Origin: an uncultured Clostridia bacterium
GTDB lineage: Bacteria; Bacillota; Clostridia; Oscillospirales; Acutalibacteraceae
Assembly: GCA_946185345.1 (NCBI GenBank)
Contig: CAMHJC010000010.1
Span: 1 to 38,642 of the forward strand
Direction: 5' to 3'
Length of the DNA stretch: 38,642 bases
The notes beneath the pieces are model-generated. The model saw only the letters and a program-made list of their open reading frames with translations, was not told the origin of the DNA and did not search any database. The position numbers and the translations under genes are program-made. This document shows, piece after piece, positions 1 to 7,846 of this stretch. Numbering within the stretch: the first letter of the stretch is position 1; each line of letters starts with the position of its first letter.

Positions 1-1
1 C

Positions 2-385
2 ACAGCCGGATTTCTTGCTTTTTCCGCCATTCAGCTGGTGGCGCTTATTGTCAATTTCGCCCTTCTGCTCGGTCTGATGGTCAAGCTGTTCAGCGTGGAG
101 ACGATGGCGTCCCGCCTTACATATGTGATCACGGTATCCCTGGTGCTGATCGGCTATGTGGCAAGCATAAGCTATTTTTCCGGCAGCTCGGAAAAGATCG
201 GCGGCGATGAGGATTCCGAGGATGACGCCGTCGAGGATGCCGAGGAGGAAGAATTCGGTGAGGAATCCGAGGATGAGTCCCAGGAGGATTCTGGTGAAGA
301 GGTCGTCGAGGAAGCCGAGGAACCCGAGTCCGAAGGTGATGAATTATCTGAGATTATCGTTGAAAATACCGAGATAACAGAGTAA
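2..385 (+). CDS. C-terminal part of a membrane protein with an acidic tail (5' end outside window)
   Basis: The frame is open through the left edge, so the gene begins upstream; the GTG at 38 is in frame but falls inside a hydrophobic helix and is unlikely to be the start. Two membrane segments are visible, roughly bases 10-90 and 115-180. The rest, about 65 residues, is almost entirely Glu/Asp/Ser and would be a soluble, disordered tail. The family is not recognised. The TAA at 383-385 is seven bases before the next ATG, so the two genes are probably co-transcribed and translationally coupled. Confidence 0.7.
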   Translation, partial: TAGFLAFSAIQLVALIVNFALLLGLMVKLFSVETMASRLTYVITVSLVLIGYVASISYFSGSSEKIGGDEDSEDDAVEDAEEEEFGEESEDESQEDSGEEVVEEAEEPESEGDELSEIIVENTEITE

Positions 386-392
386 TGATAAA

Positions 393-1061
393 ATGAGAAA
401 GAGTTTTTTCAGATACATTGTACAATTAGGCTGCGCTGCGGTGCTGATTCTGACAGCGGCGGCGGTGACGTCATGTTCGGCCCGCCTGACTGACGACAAC
501 AACCCGACCGTGGCGTGGCAGGAATTCTGCGGATATATTTCCGACGGCGATCTGAGATCCGCTGTTGAGATGACAGGCAACACCCTGTCCGTCAGTTCGG
601 CCGATCTTGACGATGAAATCGAAGGTCAGCTGCAGAGTCTCATATTAAAGAGCGTGTCGGTGCGCTCCCTGTCCGATGCGGAGGTTTCCGGCTTCAGCGC
701 GCATCAGAAAGTGGAGATCACTCACCTGGATATGAGATTGCTCACGCAAAAGGCGCTTGCCGGCATCATGCGGGAAACCAAGGATTACGAATGGAAGAAC
801 GGTTCCTACAAGACCGACGAGGAGATTGCCGAGGCGGTGAAAAATTCGCTGATATCGCAGCTGAAAGGCGACTTCGAAGACTGCATGGTGACCGAGGAAA
901 TCACCGTGGAATTCAGATACAAGGACGACAAATGGATACCTGTCATGAGCGACGAGCTTTACAATGCACTGACAGGCTACGCATCGGAGGTTTCGGACTT
1001 TGTTGACGGCTTCTTTGAGAAGTATCAATCCGAACAGTCTGAGCCGAAGGAAAAAACATAA
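393..1061 (+). CDS. Predicted lipoprotein of unknown function
   Basis: The 222-residue product starts with a basic n-region (MRKSFFRY) and a hydrophobic stretch, followed by a lipobox-like AVTSC with Cys at about residue 28. This predicts export and lipid attachment to the outer face of the membrane. The mature part is mixed alpha/beta in character. The order of a short helical segment and then a strand-rich part ending in DDKWIPVMSDELYNAL resembles NTF2-like or DUF4878-type lipoproteins, but this is only a pattern impression. No clear Shine-Dalgarno precedes ATG 393, and the gene sits 7 bp after the preceding stop, so coupling is likely. Function unknown. Confidence 0.75.
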   Translation: MRKSFFRYIVQLGCAAVLILTAAAVTSCSARLTDDNNPTVAWQEFCGYISDGDLRSAVEMTGNTLSVSSADLDDEIEGQLQSLILKSVSVRSLSDAEVSGFSAHQKVEITHLDMRLLTQKALAGIMRETKDYEWKNGSYKTDEEIAEAVKNSLISQLKGDFEDCMVTEEITVEFRYKDDKWIPVMSDELYNALTGYASEVSDFVDGFFEKYQSEQSEPKEKT

Positions 1062-1109
1062 GCGGGGGTTTTCCCTTATCAATTAACAGCTTTGAAAGGA
1101 TGTAAAACA

Positions 1110-2381
1110 ATGGCCCAAATCAAACCCTTCAGAGGCGTTCGCTACACGGCGAAGGCAGGAGAGATGGACGATCTGCTCTGTCCTCCTTATGACATTATCA
1201 ACGAGCAGCAGAGACTTGGCTACCTGCGCAAAAATCCTAACAATATCGTCAAAATCGAGCTTCCGGTGGAGGAGGAAGGCGTGGCTGACCGCTATGCGGC
1301 TGCCGCCGCCACACTCGACGGCTGGATGAAGGACGGAATTATGCAGCGTGACCCGAAGCCTTCGCTGTATATCTATGAGGAAGAGTACTCCATCGAAGGT
1401 GAAACCAAGAGAGTCAGGGGCATCATCAGCCTGGTGAAGATAGAGGAATTTGAAAAGGGCGTCATTATGCCCCACGAATTCACTCTCTCCAAGCCGAAGG
1501 CCGACCGTCTCAACCTGATTCAGGCAACACATTCCAACATCAGCACCATTTATTCCCTTTATTCCGACGGCGATTCCCGCACGGCTTCCAGGCTGGAGCG
1601 TCTGACCGGCCGCAAGCCTGACATCGAGGCGGAGGAAGGCGACTGCACACACCGTCTCTGGGTGGTGGACGATGAAGCCGACGTGGACGCACTCTGCGGT
1701 GACTTTGACGACAGAAATCTCTACATCGCCGACGGACATCACAGATACGAAACCTCTCTCAAATACCGCAATATGTGCCGTGAGGCAGGCGCTCCGGAAG
1801 GTTCTCCCTGCGATTATGTCATGATGCTTCTGGTCAATATGGACGAGGATCAGTTTACGCTCTTCCCTACACACAGACTGATTAAAAATGTCGAAAATAT
1901 GGACGTTGAGGGATTCCTCAAAGGCATAGAGGAAAACTTTCATGTGCAGGAATTTCACGGCGTGAGCAGTATCAGACCGACCCTGAGCGAATATTACGAA
2001 CAGGGAAGCAAGGTCACCGCGTGGTATGTCGGCAACGACACATGGTATCTGCTCAGACTCAGAAGCTCCTGCGACGAGATGGATAAAATTATGCCGGACA
2101 GCAGTCAGGCGCTCAAAACGCTTGATATCAGTATTCTTCACAGGCTGGTGCTCGACAGAGTCATGCACTGCAACAACGAGGACTGTGTCAATTACACCCG
2201 TGTCTTCGCCGAGGCCATCGAGGCGGTTGACGAGGGAAGGTACCAGTGCTGCTTTATTCTCAATCCTACCAGAATTCAGGACATCAAGAACATTGTCGAC
2301 GCGGACGAAAAGATGCCCCAGAAATCCACTTATTTCTATCCCAAGCCAACCACCGGCCTTGTTATGAATGTGTACGAATAA
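1110..2381 (+). CDS. DUF1015 family protein
   Basis: This 423-residue cytosolic protein matches the DUF1015 family over its full length. The start MAQIKPFRGVRY is followed by the family hallmark LCPPYDIIN near residue 25 and by ADGHHRYET in the middle of the protein. The His/Arg/Glu of that second motif look like a catalytic or ligand site. To my knowledge no activity is firmly established for the family, which in other Clostridia often lies beside serine biosynthesis genes; that context is absent here. I chose ATG 1110 over the in-frame TTG at 1092 because GAAAGGA at 1094-1100 is a good ribosome site nine bases upstream. No strong terminator was seen after it. Confidence 0.85.
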   Translation: MAQIKPFRGVRYTAKAGEMDDLLCPPYDIINEQQRLGYLRKNPNNIVKIELPVEEEGVADRYAAAAATLDGWMKDGIMQRDPKPSLYIYEEEYSIEGETKRVRGIISLVKIEEFEKGVIMPHEFTLSKPKADRLNLIQATHSNISTIYSLYSDGDSRTASRLERLTGRKPDIEAEEGDCTHRLWVVDDEADVDALCGDFDDRNLYIADGHHRYETSLKYRNMCREAGAPEGSPCDYVMMLLVNMDEDQFTLFPTHRLIKNVENMDVEGFLKGIEENFHVQEFHGVSSIRPTLSEYYEQGSKVTAWYVGNDTWYLLRLRSSCDEMDKIMPDSSQALKTLDISILHRLVLDRVMHCNNEDCVNYTRVFAEAIEAVDEGRYQCCFILNPTRIQDIKNIVDADEKMPQKSTYFYPKPTTGLVMNVYE

Positions 2382-2504
2382 TGCAGTTGTGAATCCGACC
2401 GTTCTGTTTTGGTGACGATGAACGGCAATCGGTTACAGGCAATTGACAGTGGATAAAAGTGGCTTATTTGTATAAAAAATTAATAAAAAAATGAGTCGAA
2501 ATAC

Positions 2505-2533
2505 TTGCTTTTTTGCATGTGATGTGATATAAT
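2505..2533 (+). promoter_or_regulatory. Sigma-A promoter of the ferredoxin gene
   Basis: TTGCTT at 2505-2510, a 17-base spacer and TATAAT at 2528-2533. A TG dinucleotide one base before the -10 makes it an extended -10. It lies 33 bases before the ferredoxin ATG, so the ferredoxin is probably a single-gene transcript. Confidence 0.75.
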
Positions 2534-2565
2534 GAAGCTGCAAAAAATTTATGGAGGTGCTATTT

Positions 2566-2733
2566 ATGGCATACAAAATCAGTGAAGATTGCATCGGCTG
2601 CGGTGCTTGTGCTGCGGGCTGCCCTGTAGAGGCTATTACCGAGGGTACACCTTACGTCATCAACCCCGATGTATGCATTGACTGCGGCGCTTGCGCTGAC
2701 ACATGTCCTGTCGGAGCTCCCTCTGCTGAGTAA
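2566..2733 (+). CDS. 2[4Fe-4S] ferredoxin
   Basis: The 55-residue protein has two classical CxxCxxCxxxCP cluster motifs: CIGCGACAAGCP near the N-terminus and CIDCGACADTCP near the C-terminus. Each binds one [4Fe-4S] cluster, with the fourth cysteine of each motif swapping to the other cluster. This is the clostridial low-potential ferredoxin, a soluble one-electron carrier for enzymes such as pyruvate:ferredoxin oxidoreductase and hydrogenase. ATG 2566 is chosen over the in-frame ATG 2551 because GGAGGT at 2553-2558 is then an ideally placed ribosome site. It has its own promoter and terminator. Confidence 0.95.
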   Translation: MAYKISEDCIGCGACAAGCPVEAITEGTPYVINPDVCIDCGACADTCPVGAPSAE

Positions 2734-2781
2734 TTAATCCTACTTAAGCACAGAGCAAAATCGTTCTACAAAAAATACATT

Positions 2782-2824
2782 CGGCGGAACGCTGCCGCTT
2801 CGGAGGCGTTCCGCCGTTTGATTT
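2782..2824 (+). terminator. Rho-independent terminator after the ferredoxin gene
   Basis: A perfect 11-bp stem (2782-2792 with 2806-2816) is followed by a modest T-rich stretch (TTTGATTT). It is placed 49 bases after the ferredoxin stop. Confidence 0.75.
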
Positions 2825-2863
2825 ACCCTGTCGGAAAAGGGCTGATTTTTTATCAATAACAGT

Positions 2864-3613
2864 ATGATCGACTGCACAAGTGAACCGCTTGCGGGCGGCA
2901 GAATAATTTATGTGAGCAAAAATTCACGTTTCGGCACCGACGCGGTGCTGCTGGCCGATTTTGCCTCACCCAAGAGAATTGACCGGGCGGTCGATCTCTG
3001 CACCGGCGGCGGAATTATTCCCATGCTCTGGCTGTGCGGAGATGCCCCCGGCGGTCAGGTCATCGGTGTGGAGCTTCAGCACGAATGCTGTGAGCTTGCG
3101 CGCAGGAGCATTGAAGCCAACGGCGACGGCGAAAGACTGGCGGTGATGGAGGGCGATCTGCGGCGGATTGAGGAATATCTGCCCAGGGAAAGATTCAGCC
3201 TGGTGACCTGCAATCCGCCTTATTTTGCGGCCGGGTCGGGATTTGCCAATAAGAGCGAGAGCAGAACCATCGCCCGAAGCGAGACTATGTGCAATTCATC
3301 TGACGTCTGCCGGGCCGCCAGATATCTGCTCAAATTCGGCGGCAGGCTGTGCGTCTGCCAGCGCCCCGAACGGCTCACCGATGTCATCTGCGCCATGCGC
3401 GAAAATCTGATTGAGCCAAAGAGAATACGGCTGGTGCAGCAAAGGCCCGCCGCCGAACCGTGGCTGGTGCTGGTGGAAGGCCGCAGAGGCGGCAGGCCGG
3501 GAGTGAAATTCCTTCCGGTGCTGATGGTGGAAAACGGCAGCGGAGGCTACTCCGATGAAATGCGTGAAATTTACGGAAGGTACGGTGACCAATCCAAATG
3601 GCAGGAAAATTGA
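2864..3613 (+). CDS. yabB: YabB/TrmN6-like SAM-dependent tRNA (adenine-N6)-methyltransferase
   Basis: This is a 249-residue Rossmann-fold methyltransferase. The SAM-binding motif I is DLCTGGGIIPML (residues 43-54). The catalytic NPPYF (117-121) is the [ND]PPY signature of enzymes methylating exocyclic amino groups; in E. coli the homologue YfiC/TrmN6 makes m6A37 in tRNA1(Val). In Bacillus the order is yabB-yazA-yabC(rsmI), and the same pairing with rsmI is seen here, without the GIY-YIG gene yazA between them. The 3' end overlaps rsmI by 16 bases. ATG 2864 lacks a good Shine-Dalgarno, but the conserved N-terminal region begins soon after. The substrate is inferred from the family, not shown. 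Confidence 0.85.
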   Translation: MIDCTSEPLAGGRIIYVSKNSRFGTDAVLLADFASPKRIDRAVDLCTGGGIIPMLWLCGDAPGGQVIGVELQHECCELARRSIEANGDGERLAVMEGDLRRIEEYLPRERFSLVTCNPPYFAAGSGFANKSESRTIARSETMCNSSDVCRAARYLLKFGGRLCVCQRPERLTDVICAMRENLIEPKRIRLVQQRPAAEPWLVLVEGRRGGRPGVKFLPVLMVENGSGGYSDEMREIYGRYGDQSKWQEN

Positions 3614-4446
3614 TGTTGGTCGGCACGCCGATAGGCAATCTGGGCGATATCAGCCCGAGAGCGCTTGAAGCGATGGAAAGCTGCGATTTTATCGCCGCCG
3701 AGGATACCAGAGTGACCATGAAGCTGCTCAATCACTTCGGCATCAAGAAGCCGCTGATCAGCTATTACGAGCACAACAAGCGGTCGAGCGGTGAAGTGAT
3801 TACCGCCCGTATTCTTTCGGGCGAAACCTGTGTGCTGGTGACCGATGCCGGCATGCCGGCCATCAGCGACCCGGGAGAGAATATTGTCGACAAATGCCAC
3901 GAACTCGCTATTCCTGTGACCTGTGTGCCGGGGCCGAGCGCCGTAGTGACCGCACTGGCGATTTCCGGCATGCCTTCGGGAAGATTTGCGTTTGAGGGCT
4001 TTCTGAGCGTCAACAAAAAGAGCAGGAGAGAGCACCTTCTGGAAATTAAAAACGAAAAGCGCACCATGATATTCTACGAGGCGCCTCACAAGCTGGCGGC
4101 CATGCTTGCCGATATGTACGACGCACTGGGCGAAAGGCGGATCGCCATCGTGCGGGAGCTTACCAAGCTGCACGAGGAGGTCATCCGAACCACACTTTCG
4201 CAGGCCGCCGCCAGGTATGCTCCCGAAGGCGGAGAGACGCCAAGGGGCGAATTCGTGATTATTGTCGAAGGCGCGGCGGATCAGCCGTCCGAGGAACATT
4301 ACACGCCTGAGGAGGCGGCCGAAATGGCCCGTTCACTCATCGAGGGCGGCATGTCCCTGAGCGAGGCGGCAAAACAGGCTGCCAGGGCCGCCAATCTCAG
4401 AAAGGGCGACATTTACAGACTGCTCGTAAAAGAGGGAAATGATTGA
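3598..4446 (+). CDS. rsmI: 16S rRNA (cytidine-1402-2'-O)-methyltransferase RsmI
   Basis: RsmI uses SAM to 2'-O-methylate C1402 in the decoding centre of 16S rRNA. The 282-residue protein is of usual length. The tetrapyrrole-methylase-like N-domain has VGTPIGNLGDISPRA near residues 8-22, AEDTR near 37 and VTDAGMPAISDPG near 80-92. The last 45 residues form the small RsmI-type helix-turn-helix region (EEAAEMARSLIEGGMSLSEA). The start overlaps yabB by 16 bases, suggesting translational coupling. Confidence 0.95.
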   Translation: MAGKLMLVGTPIGNLGDISPRALEAMESCDFIAAEDTRVTMKLLNHFGIKKPLISYYEHNKRSSGEVITARILSGETCVLVTDAGMPAISDPGENIVDKCHELAIPVTCVPGPSAVVTALAISGMPSGRFAFEGFLSVNKKSRREHLLEIKNEKRTMIFYEAPHKLAAMLADMYDALGERRIAIVRELTKLHEEVIRTTLSQAAARYAPEGGETPRGEFVIIVEGAADQPSEEHYTPEEAAEMARSLIEGGMSLSEAAKQAARAANLRKGDIYRLLVKEGND

Positions 4447-4524
4447 AAAATCTGACAAAAACACAAAACTTTTATAAAAATTCAGCAGAAAACTATATTT
4501 GTTCACCATTTGTTCTTTTTTACG

Positions 4525-4533
4525 TGTTATAAT
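4525..4533 (+). promoter_or_regulatory. Extended -10 promoter for the small acidic protein gene
   Basis: TGTTATAAT at 4525-4533 is a full extended -10. No good -35 lies at 17 bases; TTGTTC copies are at unsuitable distances of 12 and 23. The gene starts 58 bases downstream. Confidence 0.45.
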
Positions 4534-4591
4534 AATAAGTAACCTGAACCTGTGGTTCTGTTAAATAAACATTTTGAAGGGAAATGATATT

Positions 4592-5017
4592 ATGAGCAAT
4601 TTCTGGAAAATAGTGGCAATGGGCGCTACCGCAGCCGCCGCTTATGTTGTCGCTAAGGAAGTGATTGAGAGACATGAGAATGGCGAGGATTGTTCTCCCA
4701 AGGCCGTTCTTATGGGCATCGGCAAGAAGTTCAGCAAGTTCTTTGAGGAAAAGTGCAGCTGCTGCTATGACGATGATTTTGATGAGTTTGACGATTTTGA
4801 GGATTTTGAGCTTGACGACGATGACGATATCATTGATTTCAGCACCGATGATATGGAGAGCGACAAGCTGACCGACGAGGGTTATATTCTCGAATTCAGC
4901 GCCGAGGAGGAAGTCAAGCCCGAGGAAACCGCCGCTCCTGAGGCTGCTCCCGCCGCCAAGCCGGAAGAAGCCGCCGATGACGAGGAAAACGATGAGGACG
5001 TCAGCACAGACGAGTAA
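4592..5017 (+). CDS. Small membrane-anchored protein with acidic tail, unknown function
   Basis: The 141-residue product has one N-terminal hydrophobic helix (residues about 5-23, rich in Ala), then a short basic/Cys patch (EEKCSCCYDDD). After that comes a long Asp/Glu-rich region with Pro/Ala near the end. It could be a single-pass membrane protein with a disordered acidic cytosolic tail. I do not recognise a family. ATG 4592 is preferred to TTG 4574 because GAAGGGA at 4576-4582 is a good ribosome site nine bases before it. It probably forms a single-gene unit between its own promoter and a bidirectional terminator. Confidence 0.75.
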   Translation: MSNFWKIVAMGATAAAAYVVAKEVIERHENGEDCSPKAVLMGIGKKFSKFFEEKCSCCYDDDFDEFDDFEDFELDDDDDIIDFSTDDMESDKLTDEGYILEFSAEEEVKPEETAAPEAAPAAKPEEAADDEENDEDVSTDE

Positions 5018-5054
5018 TGCCTGACCAGCTTCTCTTCAGATTGATCCCGAAACC

Positions 5055-5097
5055 AAAAGCCGTACAGCGTGTTTGTCACATGCCGCACGGCTTTTTT
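5055..5097. terminator. Bidirectional terminator between convergent genes
   Basis: AAAAGCCGT (5055-5063) pairs with ACGGCTTTT (5087-5095), with an imperfect inner stem. T6 lies on the right side and an A-tract on the left, so it can serve both the plus-strand acidic protein gene and the minus-strand ttcA-like gene. The TAA of the ttcA-like gene overlaps it. Confidence 0.75.
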
Positions 5098-5821
5098 ATT
5101 TTTCATTGACGCCCCAGTCGGAAATATCTCCCTGCTGCATGGCGGAAATGATTTTTTCGGTAAGCCCGGGATACTGCCTTTCAAGCGCGTGAATGGTGGT
5201 CTGCGCCAGAGTGCGCTGCGTGCAGCCGTCTGCCGGACAGCTGCTTTTCATCACCGGCAGCTGCAGTCGTTCGGCGGCTGACTGTATTTCGCTCTCACGG
5301 CAGAAAATCATCGGCCGTATCAGAATGATTCCCTTTCGGTCGAGATAGGTTACGGGCGAGAAGCTGCCTATTCGGCTGCCGGAAGTGAGATTCATCCAGA
5401 ATGTCGCGGCGGCGTCATCCATGTGGTGGCCCAGAGCAAGGCGGGTGCAGCCCTGTTCGAGCGCCATGTTGTGAAGGATGCCTCTTCTCATTCTGGCGCA
5501 GAGCGAACAGGGATTGCTCTCTCTGCGTTCCTCAAAAATGATCTCGCCCAGCCTTGACCGCCTTATTTCCAGCGGCACTTCAAGCCCGGCGCAGAAGCGT
5601 TCTATCGCCGAATAATCCGCCGGAATTCCTCCGAAGCAGGGGTCAAGACAGAGGGCGGTCAGTTCAAAATGCGACGGGTGGAAGTCTCTCATCGCCGCCA
5701 TGAGCCGCAGCAGCATGAGCGAATCCTTGCCGCCCGAGACCCCGACGGCGATTTTTTCGTTTTGTCCCAGCATGCCGTATTTGTCGGCGGCGGCACGGGT
5801 TTTGGAAAGGAGCTTTTTCAA
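5096..5821 (-). CDS. TtcA-like PP-loop tRNA 2-thiocytidine synthetase family protein
   Basis: The 241-residue PP-loop ATP pyrophosphatase has SGGKDS at residues 29-34, which binds ATP and adenylates the target base. It also has a CSLC pair near residue 113, GHHMDDAAATFWMN in the middle, and a third cysteine region SCPADGC near 200. This pattern fits the TtcA group, whose cysteines bind an Fe-S cluster and which thiolate C32 of tRNA. Start is TTG 5821, with AAGGGG ten bases upstream; no ATG fits. It lies 30 bases after the mgtE stop on the same strand, so it is probably co-transcribed with mgtE. The substrate is inferred from the family. Confidence 0.85.
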   Translation of the reverse strand: MKKLLSKTRAAADKYGMLGQNEKIAVGVSGGKDSLMLLRLMAAMRDFHPSHFELTALCLDPCFGGIPADYSAIERFCAGLEVPLEIRRSRLGEIIFEERRESNPCSLCARMRRGILHNMALEQGCTRLALGHHMDDAAATFWMNLTSGSRIGSFSPVTYLDRKGIILIRPMIFCRESEIQSAAERLQLPVMKSSCPADGCTQRTLAQTTIHALERQYPGLTEKIISAMQQGDISDWGVNEK

Positions 5822-5851
5822 ATGACCATACCCCTTGTCATACAGGTTGAT

Positions 5852-7294
5852 TTATCCGGCGAATCCGAGAATGTCGATCAGCAGAATTTTGCTGATGCCG
5901 TAATAGGTCACCACGGCGACAAGGTCGTTGATAGTGGTGATAAGCGGCCCGGAAGCGACTGCCGGGTCAATTTTGATTCTTTTGAAGAAGAGCGGAATCA
6001 GCGTGCCGACAGCGCTGGATATCAGCATGGCCAGCACCAGTGAAACGCCGATGCAGCCCGAAACGGCAAATGAGAACACCGCCGCCTTCTGCTTGAAAAG
6101 CATGATGTAAAGTCCGATCAGCACCACAGACACGGCACTGAGCAGTGTTCCGTTGAAGAAGCCGACCTTCATCTCCTTGATGACGAGGTGCAGCTTGCGC
6201 CGGAAGATCAGATTTTCATCGGTGAGCATGCGAATGGTCACCGCAAGCGACTGCGTTCCGACATTACCTGCCATGTCCAGTATCAGCGACTGGAATGCCA
6301 TGATCAGCGTGAGCTGCGCCACTACCGATTCAAATATTCCCACGACGCCCGAAACGGCGATGCCCAGTCCGAGCAGTATAATCAGCCAGGGCAGACGCTT
6401 TCTCATGCTGTCGGCCAGCGGCTCGTTGAGGTCTTCTTCTGCAATAAGACCTGCCAGACGTGCGTAATCTTCGCCCATTTCGTCGTCAACCACTTCAATG
6501 ACGCTCTGTGCGGTGATGACTCCCAGCAGGCGGTTGCCGTTATCCAGCACAGGGACAAAATCCTCTCCGTATTCCTTGAGCTTTTCTATACAGTCGTCGA
6601 TGGATTCATTGGCGTAGACGTAAGGGAACGATGTGGTTGTCAGATCTTCCAGGCTGTCGGTACTGTCGGCGGTAATAAGGTCTTTCAGGTCGACCGCACC
6701 GTAGAATTCATCGTGCTCGTCCACCGTAAACAGCGTGGAAATATTGTCATTCTGCTTGGCCTGGCGGATCAGTTCCTTCATGGCTTCTTTGATTGTGAGG
6801 TTTTCACGTATGCTGATGAAGTTGGTGGTCATGCGGCTGCCTATCTCGTCATCGTCAAATGATGCGATCAGCCGTATGTCGTCCCGTATCTCCGGATTGA
6901 GCAGCTCGATCAGCAGGCTGCGTTTTTCCTTGTTGATCTCGTGAAGCACATCGGCTGCCGTGTCGGTTTCCAGTTCGGATATGACCCGGGCCGCCTTCTG
7001 AATATCCATTTCGTCCAGATAGACCCCCGCCGATTCCTCGTCGATGTATTCGAATGTGTCGGCCAGCATATCCACCGTGCATACCCGGTACAGCTTTTTG
7101 CGTTCGTTGAGCGAGAGCGCCTCCATCGCCCGGGCAATGTCATTGCCGTGATAGTCCTCCAGCCGGCTGAGCATTACCTTCGGTGAAAGATTGCCCTTGA
7201 TGATGCCGACGATTTCCCCTTCGTAGTCGGGTCTGACCGCGGCGGAAGCATCCTGTGTCATGGCTTCCTTGATTTCCTTTGTTTCCTGGGACAT
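5852..7294 (-). CDS. mgtE: Magnesium transporter MgtE
   Basis: MgtE is a dimeric Mg2+ channel of the plasma membrane that closes when cytosolic Mg2+ is high. The 480-residue protein has all three parts: a cytosolic helical N-domain (about 20-130), a tandem CBS pair (about 135-260), and a five-helix membrane domain (about 300-480). The membrane domain holds the conserved DMAGNVGTQSLAVT segment of the pore region. Acidic residues that hold the closed state are plentiful in the N and CBS domains. ATG 7294 is chosen over GTG 7306 because GGAG is then 11 bases upstream. Transcription starts about 290 bases upstream and passes through an attenuator-like leader (7390-7581). Confidence 0.95.
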   Translation of the reverse strand: MSQETKEIKEAMTQDASAAVRPDYEGEIVGIIKGNLSPKVMLSRLEDYHGNDIARAMEALSLNERKKLYRVCTVDMLADTFEYIDEESAGVYLDEMDIQKAARVISELETDTAADVLHEINKEKRSLLIELLNPEIRDDIRLIASFDDDEIGSRMTTNFISIRENLTIKEAMKELIRQAKQNDNISTLFTVDEHDEFYGAVDLKDLITADSTDSLEDLTTTSFPYVYANESIDDCIEKLKEYGEDFVPVLDNGNRLLGVITAQSVIEVVDDEMGEDYARLAGLIAEEDLNEPLADSMRKRLPWLIILLGLGIAVSGVVGIFESVVAQLTLIMAFQSLILDMAGNVGTQSLAVTIRMLTDENLIFRRKLHLVIKEMKVGFFNGTLLSAVSVVLIGLYIMLFKQKAAVFSFAVSGCIGVSLVLAMLISSAVGTLIPLFFKRIKIDPAVASGPLITTINDLVAVVTYYGISKILLIDILGFAG

Positions 7295-7389
7295 GGTTTT
7301 GTTCACTCCGTTTCATGGTCTGATAATTAATGCTGCATTATCATATACCAACAGTAACGGACAAATGTGAAACACACCGGACGGCGTGC

Positions 7390-7423
7390 AAAAAAATCCT
7401 CTGTGATCGGTATCAGACAGAGG
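7390..7423 (-). terminator. Intrinsic terminator inside the mgtE leader
   Basis: Read on the minus strand: CCTCTGT (7423-7417), a small inner GAT/ATC pair around ACCG, ACAGAGG (7404-7398), then seven Ts (7396-7390). It lies about 95 bases before the mgtE start, downstream of the leader promoter, so it would end transcription before mgtE unless its left arm is masked. Confidence 0.85.
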
Positions 7424-7547
7424 TGACAAAATACAGCCGTATGCCAACCGGGCGGTAAAGCGACTCCGCTCGGTTCATCATTCGGTGTGGAGGCTTGGAA
7501 TTTGTCATACTATCACATTTGCCGCCGCAACTATCGCCGTTTGTCAC
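7413..7547 (-). CDS. Predicted 44-residue leader peptide upstream of mgtE
   Basis: Start is GTG 7547, with a strong ribosome site GAGGTGA (7559-7553) five bases before it. The product begins VTNGDSCGGKCDS and has SKPPHR in the middle; it ends SLYRPVGIRLYFVTSV, so the last 27 residues are basic and aromatic. The TGA stop (7415-7413) falls inside the terminator hairpin. A ribosome finishing the ORF would therefore cover the left arm and block the terminator, while one that stalls or drops off earlier would not. The Pro-Pro and later Pro resemble the proline-containing Mg2+-sensing leader peptides MgtL/MgtP of enterobacteria in principle, not in sequence. Translation is inferred. Confidence 0.55.
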   Translation of the reverse strand: MTNGDSCGGKCDSMTNSKPPHRMMNRAESLYRPVGIRLYFVTSV

Positions 7548-7559
7548 TTTACTCACCTC
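7501..7559 (-). promoter_or_regulatory. Candidate antiterminator arm in the mgtE leader
   Basis: The RNA segment UUUGUCACCUC (from 7430 to 7420) includes part of the terminator's left arm. It can pair with GUGACAAA (7547-7540), with GAGGUGA (7559-7553, the leader ORF ribosome site) or with a second UGACAAA (7507-7501). Pairing would compete with the terminator and would be affected by translation of the leader ORF. A separate hairpin (7447-7455 with 7466-7474) lies between. No M-box or other known riboswitch consensus was recognised. Confidence 0.5.
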
Positions 7560-7587
7560 GATTTTTGAATTATTCTGCAACGCCATC

Positions 7588-7616
7588 ATTATATCACAGC
7601 CTGCATGCGATGTCAA
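7588..7616 (-). promoter_or_regulatory. Consensus promoter of the mgtE leader
   Basis: On the minus strand: TTGACA (7616-7611), 17-base spacer, TGA then TATAAT (7593-7588). Both hexamers are perfect and the -10 is extended. The expected start of transcription is near 7581, giving a leader of about 285 bases. Confidence 0.85.
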
Positions 7617-7735
7617 TTCGGTATTGACTGAAAAATGTGTCTGATCCGTCATCTGCCGGTTACAATTCAGTCATTTATGATCCGGGCGAATTTGTAAACA
7701 GTTTTTTTTCCACACATGATTGTGCATTTATTTAT

Positions 7736-7764
7736 TTGACATTTATCCAATAGTATTGTATAAT
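7736..7764 (+). promoter_or_regulatory. Consensus promoter of the L,D-transpeptidase gene
   Basis: TTGACA 7736-7741, 17-base spacer, TATAAT 7759-7764, about 80 bases before the start codon. It is divergent from the mgtE promoter; the region between them (7617-7735) shows nothing else recognisable. Confidence 0.8.
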
Positions 7765-7846
7765 ACATAGTTGATTATTGTGATGTACGGGTATTGTATA
7801 TTTTTCACGTGTTGATTGAAAACGAATAAACAGGAGTGATACAGAT

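Noticed and set aside
2427-2476. Second promoter before the ferredoxin gene (TTGACA with TATAAA)
   Set aside because: The spacing of about 22 bases is too long for sigma-A; the 2505-2533 promoter is better.
7307-7590. M-box (ykoK) riboswitch before mgtE
   Set aside because: The expected conserved core segments were not found; the terminator is better explained with the leader ORF, though a covariance search would be decisive.
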